12,857 nt of DNA from Winogradskyella sp. (GTDB lineage Bacteria; Bacteroidota; Bacteroidia; Flavobacteriales; Flavobacteriaceae), in NCBI GenBank assembly GCA_030149115.1, contig JASBSE010000286.1:1-12857 (forward strand). Direction: 5' to 3'. Shown here one piece after another: positions 6,209-12,715 of the stretch. Below the pieces are notes generated by a model. That model ran no database searches, was not told the origin of the DNA, and was given only the letters and a program-made list of their open reading frames with translations. The position numbers and the translations under genes were made by a program. Numbering within the stretch: the first letter of the stretch is position 1; each line of letters opens with the position of its first letter.

Positions 6209-7264
6209 ATGATCACCAAATCTTTACATAAACGAGAAAACGCATTAGCCCAAAGCAAAAAGCAATTAGAAATTCTTTCTAATGGAATTTTTCAAAATGG
6301 CGAATTACCAACGTTTAAAGATAAAATCGCCGAAACAAGTCAGTTTCCGTTAAAAGCTAAAACCTTAGAAATTCTTCAGATTAATGTTGGCTACATGTGT
6401 AATCAGGTTTGCGAACATTGCCATGTAGATGCAGGACCTGATCGCAAAGAGATAATGACCAAAGAAACCATGCAACAATGCCTAGAGGTTATTAAAAATA
6501 CTGGAGCACACACCTTGGATTTAACAGGTGGAGCTCCAGAAATGAATCCTAATTTCAGATGGTTTGTTGAAGAAGCTGCAAAGGCTGGTATTAAAGATTT
6601 CATAGTACGCTCTAACCTTACAATAATTAGAGCTAACAAAAAATATTATGACTTACCAGAGTTTTTCAAAAAACACAATGTACATGTTGTAAGCTCAATG
6701 CCACATTGGACACGTGGAAAAACAGACAAACAAAGAGGAGATGGTGTTTTTGACAAATCCATAAAAGCTCTACAAGAACTTAATGCTATTGGTTACGGTA
6801 TGCCAGACAGCAACCTAAGACTAGATTTAGTTTATAACCCTTCAGGTGCTTTTTTACCAGGCGACCAAGCTTCAATGGAAAAGGATTTTAAAAAGGCATT
6901 AATGGACGATTTTGGCATTCAATTTCATAGTTTATTTGCTATTACCAATCTTCCGATTAGTAGATTTTTAGATTATCTGATAGCTTCAGAAAACTATGAA
7001 GACTACATGTATCAATTGGTTGATGCTTACAATCCTGCTGCTGTTGCCAACGTAATGTGTACCAACACGTTGTCGGTTAGTTGGGATGGTTATTTGTACG
7101 ATTGCGACTTTAACCAAATGCTAGAATTACCTGTAAATAGTAAAGTTAAACATATTTCAGAATACAATGAAGATTTATTAGAAGGTAGAAATATTGTAAT
7201 ATCTCAACACTGTTATGGCTGCACAGCTGGTGCTGGTAGCAGTTGCCAAGGTACTGTGGCGTAA
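6209..7264 (+). CDS. arsS: arsenosugar biosynthesis radical SAM enzyme ArsS
   Basis: This 351-aa protein matches the radical SAM/Cys-rich family (TIGR04167 type) now named ArsS. The family is reported to join the 5'-deoxyadenosyl radical of SAM to dimethylarsenite, giving 5'-deoxy-5'-dimethylarsinoyl-adenosine. The SAM [4Fe-4S] site is CNQVCEHC (Cys64, Cys68, Cys71) followed by HVDAGP; a GGAPE motif (107-111) is the expected GGEP-like SAM contact. The C-terminal part carries Cys284, Cys299, Cys335, Cys338 and Cys346, consistent with an auxiliary Fe-S or substrate-binding cysteine domain. Its end, HCYGCTAGAGSSC, is the family hallmark; some relatives use selenocysteine in this tail, whereas this copy uses an ordinary TGC codon at 346. 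It lies between the peroxidase-like gene and the rhodanese, with arsM four genes downstream. Confidence 0.93.
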   Translation: MITKSLHKRENALAQSKKQLEILSNGIFQNGELPTFKDKIAETSQFPLKAKTLEILQINVGYMCNQVCEHCHVDAGPDRKEIMTKETMQQCLEVIKNTGAHTLDLTGGAPEMNPNFRWFVEEAAKAGIKDFIVRSNLTIIRANKKYYDLPEFFKKHNVHVVSSMPHWTRGKTDKQRGDGVFDKSIKALQELNAIGYGMPDSNLRLDLVYNPSGAFLPGDQASMEKDFKKALMDDFGIQFHSLFAITNLPISRFLDYLIASENYEDYMYQLVDAYNPAAVANVMCTNTLSVSWDGYLYDCDFNQMLELPVNSKVKHISEYNEDLLEGRNIVISQHCYGCTAGAGSSCQGTVA

Positions 7265-7268
7265 AAAG

Positions 7269-7292
7269 CCCCTTTAATTCCCCAAAGGGGAA
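7269..7292. repeat. alternative hairpins between arsS and the rhodanese gene
   Basis: CCCCTTT (7269-7275) pairs with AAAGGGG (7284-7290); alternatively TTCCCC (7278-7283) pairs with GGGGAA (7287-7292) around AAA. The two foldings share one arm. Rightward there is no T run afterwards, so it is not a standard terminator for arsS; leftward a CTTTTT follows. I recall similar G-run/A-run intergenic elements being common in Flavobacteriia genomes, so it may be a dispersed small repeat. Confidence 0.55.
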
Positions 7293-7302
7293 AACTTAAA
7301 AT

Positions 7303-7797
7303 ATGAAGACAAAAACCTTTTACATATTCTTATCATTCTCGCTGCTTGGTTTCTCTCAAAAACCCCTTTCAGAATTATTAAAAAAGCATAATAACGAAAG
7401 CGTACCTTATATTTCAGTTCAAGAATTAGCAATGCCAAAAACCAATGCTATTCTTTTAGACGCAAGAGAACTTAGAGAATATGAAGTTAGCCATTTAAAA
7501 GATGCTTTACACGTTGGTTATGATGAATTTAATTTAGAAAACGTCAGCAAGCAACTCAATAATAAAGACCAAATAATTGTAGTATACTGCTCGCTAGGCA
7601 TACGTTCTGAAGATATTGCAGAACAGCTCAAAAACGAAGGTTACACAAATATATTTAACTTATATGGTGGTATATTTGAATGGAAAAACAACGATTTCAA
7701 AATCTATAATTCTGAAAACAACGAAACAGATAAGGTTCATGTATTTTCAGAAAAATGGAGCAAATGGCTCTTAAAAGGCATTAAAATTTATGACTGA
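7303..7797 (+). CDS. secreted rhodanese-like protein
   Basis: This 164-aa protein has an N-terminal signal peptide (about residues 1-19, ending in GFSQ) followed by one rhodanese domain. The active-site loop is CSLGIR (Cys96 to Arg101), preceded by LLDARELREYEVSHL, where the LDxR and E-x-SHL positions are typical. Rhodaneses carry a persulfide on the loop cysteine and move sulfane sulfur to thiols or cyanide. Export would place it in the periplasm or anchored outside the inner membrane, unlike the cytoplasmic enzymes around it. It begins 38 bp after arsS, and its last codons overlap the next gene by 8 bp, so it is translated with the arsenosugar genes. A role in thiolation of arsenicals or in redox protection is conceivable but unsupported. 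The six-residue loop is sulfurtransferase length rather than the longer Cdc25/arsenate-reductase type. Confidence 0.88.
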   Translation: MKTKTFYIFLSFSLLGFSQKPLSELLKKHNNESVPYISVQELAMPKTNAILLDARELREYEVSHLKDALHVGYDEFNLENVSKQLNNKDQIIVVYCSLGIRSEDIAEQLKNEGYTNIFNLYGGIFEWKNNDFKIYNSENNETDKVHVFSEKWSKWLLKGIKIYD

Positions 7798-8419
7798 AAC
7801 GCTCGTTATAGTATTTGTAAAAAACACAGCATTAGGATCTGTAAAAACCAGACTAGCAAGAACTATCGGAGATTTTGGAGCACTTAAGGTGTATGAAGAA
7901 CTTTTGTTGATAACAAAACAAGCTATTAATAAATTAGAGACAGATGTTCGTATATACTTCTCTAAAGAAATAGATTCTAACGAATGGGTAAAATTTCCTA
8001 AGTACAAACAGCAAGGTTTAGATTTAGGAGAACGCATGTCCAATGCATTTAAAGACGGATTTAATGATGGGTACAAAAACATTATTCTCATCGGATCTGA
8101 CCTACCTGACATCAGTACAGCACATATAGAAAACGGTATAAAAGAATTAGAAGATAATAACGTGGTTTTTGGTCCAGCAGAAGACGGTGGTTATTACCTT
8201 ATTGGGTTAAATATGTTAATTCCAGCACTGTTTAAAAGCAAACCTTGGAGTCAACCTCATTTGCTTCAGACTACGTTACAAGAGTTACACAGTCTTAATA
8301 TTTCAGTTGGTATTTTAGACACCTTGAACGATATTGATACTTATGAAGATTTAATAACTTCAGACTTTTATAAAAACAACAAAAAACTACAAGAAAAAAT
8401 TCAACAACTCAATGATTAA
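7790..8419 (+). CDS. TIGR04282-type CofC-like transferase, arsenosugar-associated
   Basis: This 209-aa protein has a nucleotidyltransferase-like GT-A fold of the CofC-like group (TIGR04282) that accompanies arsS in many genomes. Motifs are FVKNTALGSVKTRLA (9-23, a loop resembling the NTP-binding stretch of sugar-nucleotide pyrophosphorylases), GSDLPDI (102-108, probable metal-binding Asp), GPAEDGGYYLIG (128-139), Trp153 and DIDTYEDL (181-188). Public names call it an arsenosugar glycosyltransferase, but the motifs fit nucleotidyl transfer at least as well. It could therefore activate a sugar-1-phosphate with an NTP rather than transfer a sugar. It overlaps the rhodanese gene by 8 bp and the PNP gene by 8 bp, the tightest coupling in the window, which suggests its chemistry is next to that of the PNP. 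It is predicted to be cytoplasmic, with no signal peptide or membrane segment. Confidence 0.88.
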   Translation: MTETLVIVFVKNTALGSVKTRLARTIGDFGALKVYEELLLITKQAINKLETDVRIYFSKEIDSNEWVKFPKYKQQGLDLGERMSNAFKDGFNDGYKNIILIGSDLPDISTAHIENGIKELEDNNVVFGPAEDGGYYLIGLNMLIPALFKSKPWSQPHLLQTTLQELHSLNISVGILDTLNDIDTYEDLITSDFYKNNKKLQEKIQQLND

Positions 8420-9224
8420 ATTTATAGAGGAAAGTACAGAATACTTAAAACAAAAAGGTTTTGACAATCCCGAGGTCGGTATTATTTTAGGAACTGGCTT
8501 AGGACAACTCATCAACGAAATAGACATTGAAGCTGAAGCCAGCTACAACCATATTCCAAATTTCCCAACGGCAACTGTAGAGTTTCACAAAGGAAAACTT
8601 ATTTACGGTATACTTGGTGGAAAGAAAGCAGTAGTAATGCAAGGTCGTTTTCATATTTATGAAGGCTACACATTCCAAGATGTGACTTTTCCTGTGAGAA
8701 TAATGGAAAAACTAGGTATTAAAACACTCTTAGTTTCCAATGCCGCAGGTGCTGTTAATTTAGATTTCAAAAAAGGTGAATTAATGCTAATTGATGATCA
8801 TATTAACCTTCAAGGAGGTTCACCACTTGCTTTTAAAGGTGTTTCTAAACTTGGCGAACGTTTTGTAGATATGAGCGCACCTTATGATGCAGAAATTATT
8901 TCAAAATTTGAAAGCATTGCTTCAGAACACAACATTACATTACACAAAGGCGTGTATGCTTCTGTTGTAGGGCCTCAACTAGAAACCAAAGCAGAGTATC
9001 GAATGCTAAAAATTATGGGGGCAGATGCTGTTGGAATGAGTACTGTACCAGAAATTATTGTTGCCAATCATCTTAAGCTAAAAGCTGCAGCCGTATCCGT
9101 ATTAACAGATGAGTGTGATCCTGAAAATTTAGAACCTGTAAATATTGCTGATATCATTGCGATGGCTAACAAAGCAGAGCCAGATATGATTACGTTATTT
9201 AAAGAATTAATTAAAAGTATTTAG
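8412..9224 (+). CDS. purine-nucleoside phosphorylase (trimeric PNP/MTAP family)
   Basis: This 270-aa protein belongs to the trimeric PNP/methylthioadenosine phosphorylase family, which splits a purine nucleoside with phosphate into base and ribose-1-phosphate. Visible sites are the phosphate loop GTGLG (27-31), GRFHIYEGY (78-86, His81), SNAAG (109-113), GPQLET (187-192, Glu191), GADAVGMSTVPE (203-214) and LTDECDP (231-237). Aligned by eye with human PNP, Asp233 replaces Asn243 (base contact) and Ile245 replaces His257 (5'-OH contact). Human MTAP also has Asp and a hydrophobic residue there, so an adenine nucleoside with a bulky or apolar 5' group is plausible. Placement between the CofC-like gene (8-bp overlap) and arsM suggests it removes adenine from the ArsS product. 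A general salvage PNP (punA-like) remains possible, and these residues may be common across Bacteroidota PNPs. Confidence 0.92.
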   Translation: MIKFIEESTEYLKQKGFDNPEVGIILGTGLGQLINEIDIEAEASYNHIPNFPTATVEFHKGKLIYGILGGKKAVVMQGRFHIYEGYTFQDVTFPVRIMEKLGIKTLLVSNAAGAVNLDFKKGELMLIDDHINLQGGSPLAFKGVSKLGERFVDMSAPYDAEIISKFESIASEHNITLHKGVYASVVGPQLETKAEYRMLKIMGADAVGMSTVPEIIVANHLKLKAAAVSVLTDECDPENLEPVNIADIIAMANKAEPDMITLFKELIKSI

Positions 9225-9296
9225 CAAAAAGTATGGAGTGTGAATTCTTTTTTAAGAAAGCTACTTCATCTTCTTAAATATTTACTTAGCAAAAAG
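9221..9296 (+). repeat. 11-bp direct repeat flanking the PNP-arsM spacer
   Basis: TTAGCAAAAAG occurs at 9221-9231, overlapping the PNP stop codon, and at 9286-9296, five bases before the arsM start. The copies are 65 bp apart. The spacer holds no gene and no clear promoter or terminator. The repeat could be a duplication scar or two protein-binding or RNA sites; chance is possible given the A run. Confidence 0.45.
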
Positions 9297-9300
9297 AAAT

Positions 9301-10269
9301 ATGAGTTACCTAGAAACCACAAAAGACGTTTATAAAGAAGCTGCACTAACACCAGATGTTGGGCTATGTTGTACCACTAATCCTATTTGGGAATTACCAG
9401 GTTTGAAGATTCCAAGAATTATGCAAGAGATGAACTACGGCTGTGGTTCTACAGTGCATGCGCGTGATTTAACCAACAGCCCAAAAACACTTTATGTTGG
9501 TGTTGGTGGTGGCATGGAGTTGCTTCAATTTGCTTATTTCAGCAGACAAAAAGGAGGAATTATTGGCGTGGATGTTGTGGATGAAATGTTAGAGGCTTCT
9601 CGTAAAAACTTCAAAATTGCAGAAGAACAAAACGATTGGTTTAAATCTGAATTTGTTGATCTTAAAAAAGGTGATGCTATGAATCTTCCGGTTGAAGATA
9701 ATAGCATTGATGTAGCAGCTCAAAATTGTTTGTTCAATATTTTCAAAGCCGAAGATCTAAAGAAAGCCATTGCAGAAATGTACCGTGTGCTAAAACCTCA
9801 TGGACGTTTAGTAATGAGCGATCCTACTTGCGAGCAACCTATGAACGACGACTTACGAAACGACGAACGACTAAGAGCACTTTGCTTAAGTGGTAGCTTG
9901 CCAATTGCTGACTATGTAAAAGCACTAACAGATGCTGGATTTGGCACTATTGAAATTAGAGCACGTAAACCCTACCGAATTTTAGATCCGAAGCACTACC
10001 CAACAGATGAATTAATCTACATTGAGTCTATCGAAGTTGCAGCTATTAAAGACCCAATGCCTGCTGACGGACCATGTATTTTTACTGGAAAAGCTGCCAT
10101 CTATTATGGAGAAGACGATTATTTTGATGATAAAGCAGGACACCTGTTGTTAAAAAATCAGCCTTTAGCTATTTGCGACAAAACTGCTGGAGCACTTGCC
10201 GGCTTGGGACGCGATGATATTTTTATTAGCGAATCTACCTTTCATTACGATGGTGGAGGGTGTTGTTAA
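9301..10269 (+). CDS. arsM: arsenite S-adenosylmethionine methyltransferase ArsM, arsenosugar type
   Basis: This 322-aa cytoplasmic class I methyltransferase matches ArsM of arsenosugar clusters. It methylates As(III) stepwise from SAM, feeding dimethylarsenite to ArsS. SAM motif I is YVGVGGG (65-71), with acidic Asp91 in VDVVDE; motif II/III is around QNCLFNIF (141-148) and RVLKPHGRLVMSD (162-174). Candidate arsenic-binding cysteines are the Cys23-Cys24 pair, Cys48 (NYGCGS), Cys143, Cys177 (DPTCEQP) and Cys195 (LRALCLSG); more lie at 259 and 292 and in a terminal GGGCC (321-322). Classical ArsM uses three or four cysteines, and Cys48, Cys177 and Cys195 are the likeliest equivalents. The N-terminal region differs from resistance-type ArsM, and the length is toward the short end. 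It follows the PNP gene after a 76-bp spacer, so it may have its own translation or transcription control. No arsR lies nearby. Confidence 0.92.
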   Translation: MSYLETTKDVYKEAALTPDVGLCCTTNPIWELPGLKIPRIMQEMNYGCGSTVHARDLTNSPKTLYVGVGGGMELLQFAYFSRQKGGIIGVDVVDEMLEASRKNFKIAEEQNDWFKSEFVDLKKGDAMNLPVEDNSIDVAAQNCLFNIFKAEDLKKAIAEMYRVLKPHGRLVMSDPTCEQPMNDDLRNDERLRALCLSGSLPIADYVKALTDAGFGTIEIRARKPYRILDPKHYPTDELIYIESIEVAAIKDPMPADGPCIFTGKAAIYYGEDDYFDDKAGHLLLKNQPLAICDKTAGALAGLGRDDIFISESTFHYDGGGCC

Positions 10270-10302
10270 ACATCAAAATAAATTCATTTAAAAACACTGA
10301 TA

Positions 10303-11814
10303 ATGAAATTTAATCTTGTTTACATTTTTATTTTAATGACTTCACTATGTTTTTCTCAAGAAATAACAAAAGGAAAAATCGTTAAAGACAGGCAATTCCT
10401 TATTGACAAAGGCGAATTGACCGCTAATGATAATCAAGGAAATTTCATATCTATTCGTCCGCACACCATCAATGGTTCGTTAAGAAATTACTTTGTTGAG
10501 TTTTTTGAGAATGAAAATTTCACGGACAGAATAGAAATTGAAACAAAGGATGATACCGAAATCCTCAAAGTATTTTTACTTAATGACAAAGCCTACGTAT
10601 TTATAAAAGAGAGAGAAAACAGATCTATTACTCTAAAACTAAATAGCGTAGACCTAGACACCAAGCAACAGTTTCAGCAAGTTATTTTTTCTGCCTCTAA
10701 AGATGAAAACGTTAATGTTTTTAGAGCGCTAAAAGACAGCTACAACATAAAATTGTTAACGGATTCTAGTTTAGTTTTAAGCTTTCCTGTGGTAGAAGAC
10801 AAGGAACTTTATAACGTAGTTAAAATATTTTCTGAAGACCTAAAAGGAACAGCTGATTACAAAATTACAGCGGGCGAAACAAGCACCAGTAAAAACACCG
10901 TTTTTTTGAATACATTTCAAATTGACGGAAAAATCTATTCGCTATTTCAGGAAGAAAATAACGCGAATGAGAATTTTTATAAATTAGTAGAAACAGACAA
11001 TGAAACTCAACGATTTTTAGAAATAAAAATTCCTGATGACACTTTTGAACTCGTAAATTCCAGAAGTCGCAACAAGCAAATGATTATTAGTGGCTTGTAT
11101 TCAAAATACAAAAAAGGCGGTTTTTCAGGCTTTACATACTATAATATTGATCTCAACAAATTTCAATATACATCTAAACAAAGTCCTTTTTTAAATGAAA
11201 ATGCGTCCCGCTTTTTTTCAGGATTATTTAAAGGAAACAGAAGTATTGACATTAAAGACATTTTTATTAATGATAATTTAGACACCTACATCGTTGCGCA
11301 GTTTTACATTTTAAGAAAAAATGTAGCTCCTGTAGGTATACCTATAGCTTCATTTACTTTTGCTGGTGTTACTGGCTTTATTACATTTAATCCTGTTAGC
11401 TCATCCTACAAAGTCTTTGACGATATTTTAATTGGTAAAATCAACAGCTCTGGCGAATTGCAATGGGACAATCTTTTACAGTTAAGACAGACCGAAAAGA
11501 TTTCTTCAAAATCTAACAAAAGAGATTCTTCTACCTTTACATTTTTCTCTAATAACGAGATTAACATTCTCATTAATGGATCTATTGACGAGGACAAAGA
11601 AGAGTTAATTGTAAAACAGGATAAAAGACCTTCTAAAACCAATTTTTACAACATAACCGTAAATCCTCATGGTGGAATAACACCAAATATTTTGTTTTCT
11701 AACAAAGATTCTGAAACTATCTTCAGAACTGAAAACGCTGTAATGTCTGATAATATAATACACATATTAGGACAAGGAAATATGAGAAAGCAATTACTAT
11801 TACTAAAAATTTAG
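10303..11814 (+). CDS. secreted protein of unknown function, possible beta-propeller
   Basis: I do not recognise this 503-aa protein. It starts with a clear signal peptide (about residues 1-18, MKFNLVYIFILMTSLCFS, then QEI), and the lone Cys17 does not sit in a good lipobox, so type I cleavage is likely. The mature part is rich in Asn, Lys, Asp, Ser and aromatic residues with alternating beta-strand patterns and no internal membrane helix; a mildly hydrophobic patch lies near 350-363. A segment at about 373-390 (DILIGKINSSGELQW) resembles one blade of the repeat propellers common in secreted Bacteroidota proteins. No enzyme motif or sorting (T9SS) domain is obvious at the C-terminus. It begins 33 bp after arsM and ends four bases before the hydroxylase gene, so it appears to be part of the same transcript. 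An envelope partner of the arsenosugar pathway is a guess. Confidence 0.85.
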   Translation: MKFNLVYIFILMTSLCFSQEITKGKIVKDRQFLIDKGELTANDNQGNFISIRPHTINGSLRNYFVEFFENENFTDRIEIETKDDTEILKVFLLNDKAYVFIKERENRSITLKLNSVDLDTKQQFQQVIFSASKDENVNVFRALKDSYNIKLLTDSSLVLSFPVVEDKELYNVVKIFSEDLKGTADYKITAGETSTSKNTVFLNTFQIDGKIYSLFQEENNANENFYKLVETDNETQRFLEIKIPDDTFELVNSRSRNKQMIISGLYSKYKKGGFSGFTYYNIDLNKFQYTSKQSPFLNENASRFFSGLFKGNRSIDIKDIFINDNLDTYIVAQFYILRKNVAPVGIPIASFTFAGVTGFITFNPVSSSYKVFDDILIGKINSSGELQWDNLLQLRQTEKISSKSNKRDSSTFTFFSNNEINILINGSIDEDKEELIVKQDKRPSKTNFYNITVNPHGGITPNILFSNKDSETIFRTENAVMSDNIIHILGQGNMRKQLLLLKI

Positions 11815-11818
11815 TGTA

Positions 11819-12715
11819 ATGGAAAAGTACTTAGACATCATAAAAAATTCTTATTCTGGATATTGGAATTATCTTAAGCACGAGCTTATTGACATAAACC
11901 ATTGGGATAACTATTTCTACGGTCTTATTATCATTTCTATCTTAGTCTGGATACTAGAAATCGCTTTCCCATGGAGAAAGAACCAAGCCATTTTTAGAAA
12001 AGATTTTTGGCTGGATACTTTTTATATGTTCTTTAATTTTTTCTTATTAAATCTTATTGTCTTCATTGCTTTATCTAATACTGTTGCTGAATTTTTTAAC
12101 GACTCCCTTGGACTCATTGGATTAAACATCAAGGACTTTGAATTATTTGATGTTGATAAATTACCTAAATGGTTAGGCTTATTTATCTTTTTTGTAGTTG
12201 CTGACTTTGTACAATGGAATACGCATAGATTACTTCACCGTTTTGATTGGCTTTGGAATTTCCATAAAGTGCATCACAGTGTAAAAGAAATGGGTTTTGC
12301 AGCACATTTGCGTTACCATTGGATGGAACCTGTGATGTACAAATCCTTACTCTATATTCCTATTGCTCTTATTGGTGGGTTTGATGCTCAAGATGTGGCT
12401 ATTATTCACTTTTTCAACATTACTATTGGTCATCTTAACCATGCAAATTTGGGATGGAACTACGGCTTCTTTAAATACATTTTTAACAATCCGAAAATGC
12501 ATATTTGGCACCATGCCAAAGCACTGCCAAAACATGTTAGGTATGGCGTTAATTTTGGACTAACCTTGAGTATTTGGGATTATATTTTTAAGACCGACTA
12601 TATTCCGCATAGCGGAAAGGATATTACACTTGGATTTGAGGGCGATGAAAATTTTCCCAAACAATTTTTGGCCCAAGAACTATATCCATTAAACCTAAAT
12701 GATAAAAAGAAATGA
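11819..12715 (+). CDS. fatty acid hydroxylase / sterol desaturase family membrane protein
   Basis: This 298-aa integral membrane protein carries the histidine boxes of the diiron fatty-acid hydroxylase superfamily: HRLLH (136-140), HKVHH (149-153), HLNHAN (205-210) and HIWHH (228-232). Hydrophobic helices lie near 33-50, 66-86, 118-133 and 173-188, placing the diiron site on the cytoplasmic face. Such enzymes use O2 to hydroxylate or desaturate lipid tails, sterols or carotenoids; the substrate cannot be read from sequence. It starts four bases after the 503-aa gene stops and overlaps the lipoprotein gene by four bases (ATGA), so it belongs to the same transcriptional unit. A link to arsenolipids would be attractive because arsenosugars can be built into phospholipids in algae, but general lipid modification is equally possible. 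The assignment to the superfamily is secure. Confidence 0.92.
   Translation: MEKYLDIIKNSYSGYWNYLKHELIDINHWDNYFYGLIIISILVWILEIAFPWRKNQAIFRKDFWLDTFYMFFNFFLLNLIVFIALSNTVAEFFNDSLGLIGLNIKDFELFDVDKLPKWLGLFIFFVVADFVQWNTHRLLHRFDWLWNFHKVHHSVKEMGFAAHLRYHWMEPVMYKSLLYIPIALIGGFDAQDVAIIHFFNITIGHLNHANLGWNYGFFKYIFNNPKMHIWHHAKALPKHVRYGVNFGLTLSIWDYIFKTDYIPHSGKDITLGFEGDENFPKQFLAQELYPLNLNDKKK

Noticed and set aside
6403..6639. 78-codon open frame antisense to arsS
   Set aside because: Fully inside arsS, whose frame carries the CxxxCxxC motif; the antisense product has no recognisable domain.
7269..7292. Intrinsic terminator for arsS
   Set aside because: There is no T run after the stem on the plus strand, and the next gene starts 38 bp after arsS on the same strand.
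7771..8112. 113-codon open frame antisense to the CofC-like gene
   Set aside because: Overlaps conserved motifs of the sense gene; no start context or family resemblance.
10303..11814. Lipoprotein call for the 503-aa secreted protein
   Set aside because: Cys17 is preceded by T-S-L, which does not fit a lipobox; the FSQ ending suggests ordinary signal peptidase cleavage.
12347..12563. Short open frames on both strands inside the hydroxylase gene
   Set aside because: They overlap the histidine-box region of a clear membrane enzyme and encode no plausible protein.
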